Origin: Deltaproteobacteria bacterium | GTDB lineage: Bacteria; Desulfobacterota; SM23-61 | NCBI GenBank assembly: GCA_029857975.1 | Contig: JAOUFX010000169.1 | Coordinates: forward strand, 1-6,604 | Length of the DNA stretch: 6,604 nucleotides | Direction: 5' to 3' | Shown here: one piece after another, positions 5,420 through 6,604 of the stretch | Numbering within the stretch: position 1 is the first letter of the stretch | How the letters are laid out: every line of letters starts with the position of its first letter | The notes under the pieces: generated by a model | What the model saw: the letters and a program-made list of their open reading frames with translations, nothing else | Database searches by the model: none | Told to the model about the DNA's origin: nothing | Translations under genes and position numbers: made by a program

Positions 5420-6604
5420 TGGCTAAGGCAACCGTTCAGATTCAAGAGAGCCGCTTACGCCAGGATCTTCTGGATCTGGCCCGATTCGGAGAAGATCCCG
5501 GTAGGGGGATTACGCGGACAGCCTTAAACGATGCCGACCTGGCGGCGCGGCAATGGTTTAAGGAACGAATGCGGGAGGCGGGACTTAAAGTGCATGAGGA
5601 TGCCGCCGCCAACCTCATTGGCAGAATAGACCCGGCTGCCGGCCCAACCGACCGACCCTGTATCGCCACGGGATCGCACATCGACACGGTTGTGCAGGGG
5701 GGCAAATTTGACGGGGCGTTGGGAATTTGCACCAGTCTCGAGGCCCTGCGGGCGATTCGGGAAAGCGGGTTTGCCCTCCCTTGCCCTTTGGAACTGCTGG
5801 TTTTTACCGATGAGGAGGGGGGCCATTTTGCCGGGACATTTGGTAGCCGGGCGATGTTTAACCTTTTGCAAGAAGGAGAAATGGAAAAATCCAGAGGGGC
5901 CGGAATGAGCAGCCTGGCGCAGGATTTAAAGCGAATGGGTAAGGATCCCCAAAAAATTTATCAGGGCATCCGTTCACCCTCCGAATTTCGAGCTTTTCTG
6001 GAAGTGCACATCGAGCAAGGGCCTGTGCTGGAATCGATGGATATTCCCATGGGAATCGTAGAAGGAATCGTTCACCTTGGCCGGTATCTCATCCGGGTTG
6101 AAGGAAAGGCGGGGCACGCCGGAACAACGCCCATGCACCTTCGCGATGATGCCCTGGTAAAGGCAGCCGAAATCATTACCGCCGTAAACGAAGCAGTCCG
6201 ATCGGGCGGGCCCGAAATCGTGGGTACGATCGGGGAAATCGGTGTCCACCCGGGAGTCATCAACGTTATTCCCGGTGAAGTGGAAATGGCGCTTGATCTC
6301 CGCTCCATGAAAGAAGCAACTCTGGCATCCGTCAAAAAAAAGATCGATGAAATCGTGCATTCCACGGGCAATGCTAAAATAGAAACCATCCTTACCAAGG
6401 GAGGAGTAAAGATGGATCCGGAAATCATGGAGGCCATCGAACTTTCCTGTCGTCAGCGGGGGATCCCTTTTCACCGGATGTGGAGCGGAGCCGGCCATGA
6501 TGCTATGACCTTCCCTACCCAGCACATTCCAACGGGTATGATCTTTGTCCCCTGCGTGGGAGGGGAAAGCCACTGTCCCAATGAAGACATCCGCTTCGAA
6601 GACG
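5419..6604 (+). CDS. M20-type N-carbamoyl amidohydrolase (AllC/HyuC family), 3' end missing
   Basis: A zinc-dependent hydrolase of the allantoate amidohydrolase / N-carbamoyl-L-amino acid hydrolase / beta-ureidopropionase family; 395 codons are visible and the frame is open at the right edge. The family is about 410 residues, so only a short tail is lost. Metal-site residues are present: H87 in GSHIDT, D98 in KFDGALG, E132/E133 in TDEEGG, H197 in EVHIEQGP, and H385 in ESHCPNED. Likely substrate-binding residues are H233 in GHAGTTPM, N282 in NVIPG and R295 in DLRS. The lid domain spans about 210-325. It would hydrolyse the ureido product of the preceding enzyme, releasing ammonia and CO2 (or urea-derived products, depending on substrate). 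The ATG overlaps the upstream TGA by one base (TGATG), with GGGGGAG just before it, so translation is probably coupled. No ureidoglycolate gene is visible to prove an allantoin pathway. Confidence 0.92.
   Translation, partial: MAKATVQIQESRLRQDLLDLARFGEDPGRGITRTALNDADLAARQWFKERMREAGLKVHEDAAANLIGRIDPAAGPTDRPCIATGSHIDTVVQGGKFDGALGICTSLEALRAIRESGFALPCPLELLVFTDEEGGHFAGTFGSRAMFNLLQEGEMEKSRGAGMSSLAQDLKRMGKDPQKIYQGIRSPSEFRAFLEVHIEQGPVLESMDIPMGIVEGIVHLGRYLIRVEGKAGHAGTTPMHLRDDALVKAAEIITAVNEAVRSGGPEIVGTIGEIGVHPGVINVIPGEVEMALDLRSMKEATLASVKKKIDEIVHSTGNAKIETILTKGGVKMDPEIMEAIELSCRQRGIPFHRMWSGAGHDAMTFPTQHIPTGMIFVPCVGGESHCPNEDIRFED

Noticed and set aside
5974..6573. A 199-codon open frame on the minus strand
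   Set aside because: It lies wholly opposite the M20 hydrolase, whose metal-site motifs are intact in the + frame. The minus-strand translation has no recognisable domain.

Overview
The window reads as ordinary bacterial chromosome, with dense same-strand genes, Shine-Dalgarno sites and a mix of ATG, GTG and TTG starts. Three gaps hold short dispersed repeats: heptanucleotide tandem runs, an imperfect ~86-bp palindrome and a 10-bp tandem. Together with a DUF362 protein, a lone acyl-CoA synthetase and an SH3b lipoprotein, these suggest a Gram-negative anaerobe of the Desulfobacterota/deltaproteobacterial type. That placement is inference from general knowledge; no marker gene here settles it.

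Layout, all genes on the + strand: (1) 1-319, the C-terminal end of an AMP-forming acyl-CoA synthetase. (2) 320-441, a gap made largely of 7-bp-period repeats. (3) 442-1731, tyrosyl-tRNA synthetase, complete. (4) 1897-2406, a proline-rich lipoprotein with a C-terminal SH3b domain. (5) 2407-2678, a gap with a palindromic repeat followed by a good sigma70-type promoter. (6) 2679-3902, a DUF362 protein with an unusual cysteine-rich tail. (7) 3903-4054, an AT-rich gap with a 10-bp tandem repeat. (8) 4055-5419, a cyclic amidohydrolase of the allantoinase/hydantoinase/dihydroorotase type. (9) 5419 to the right edge, an M20-type N-carbamoyl amidohydrolase (allantoate amidohydrolase / N-carbamoyl-L-amino acid hydrolase), cut off shortly before its end.

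The last two genes share one base at a TGATG junction and form a plausible two-step pathway. The first enzyme opens a cyclic ureide (allantoin, a hydantoin or a dihydropyrimidine); the second removes the carbamoyl or ureido group. The true substrate cannot be read from the window. DUF362 precedes the pair but has its own promoter and a 152-bp gap, so a functional link is only a possibility. tyrS, the lipoprotein and the acyl-CoA synthetase look like unrelated neighbours separated by repeat-bearing spacers.

I see no CRISPR array, transposase, phage gene, tRNA or rRNA, and no convincing new multi-gene system. The points most worth a second look are the DUF362 cysteine tail, the uncharacterised cyclic-ureide pair, and the three different repeat classes in the intergenic gaps.
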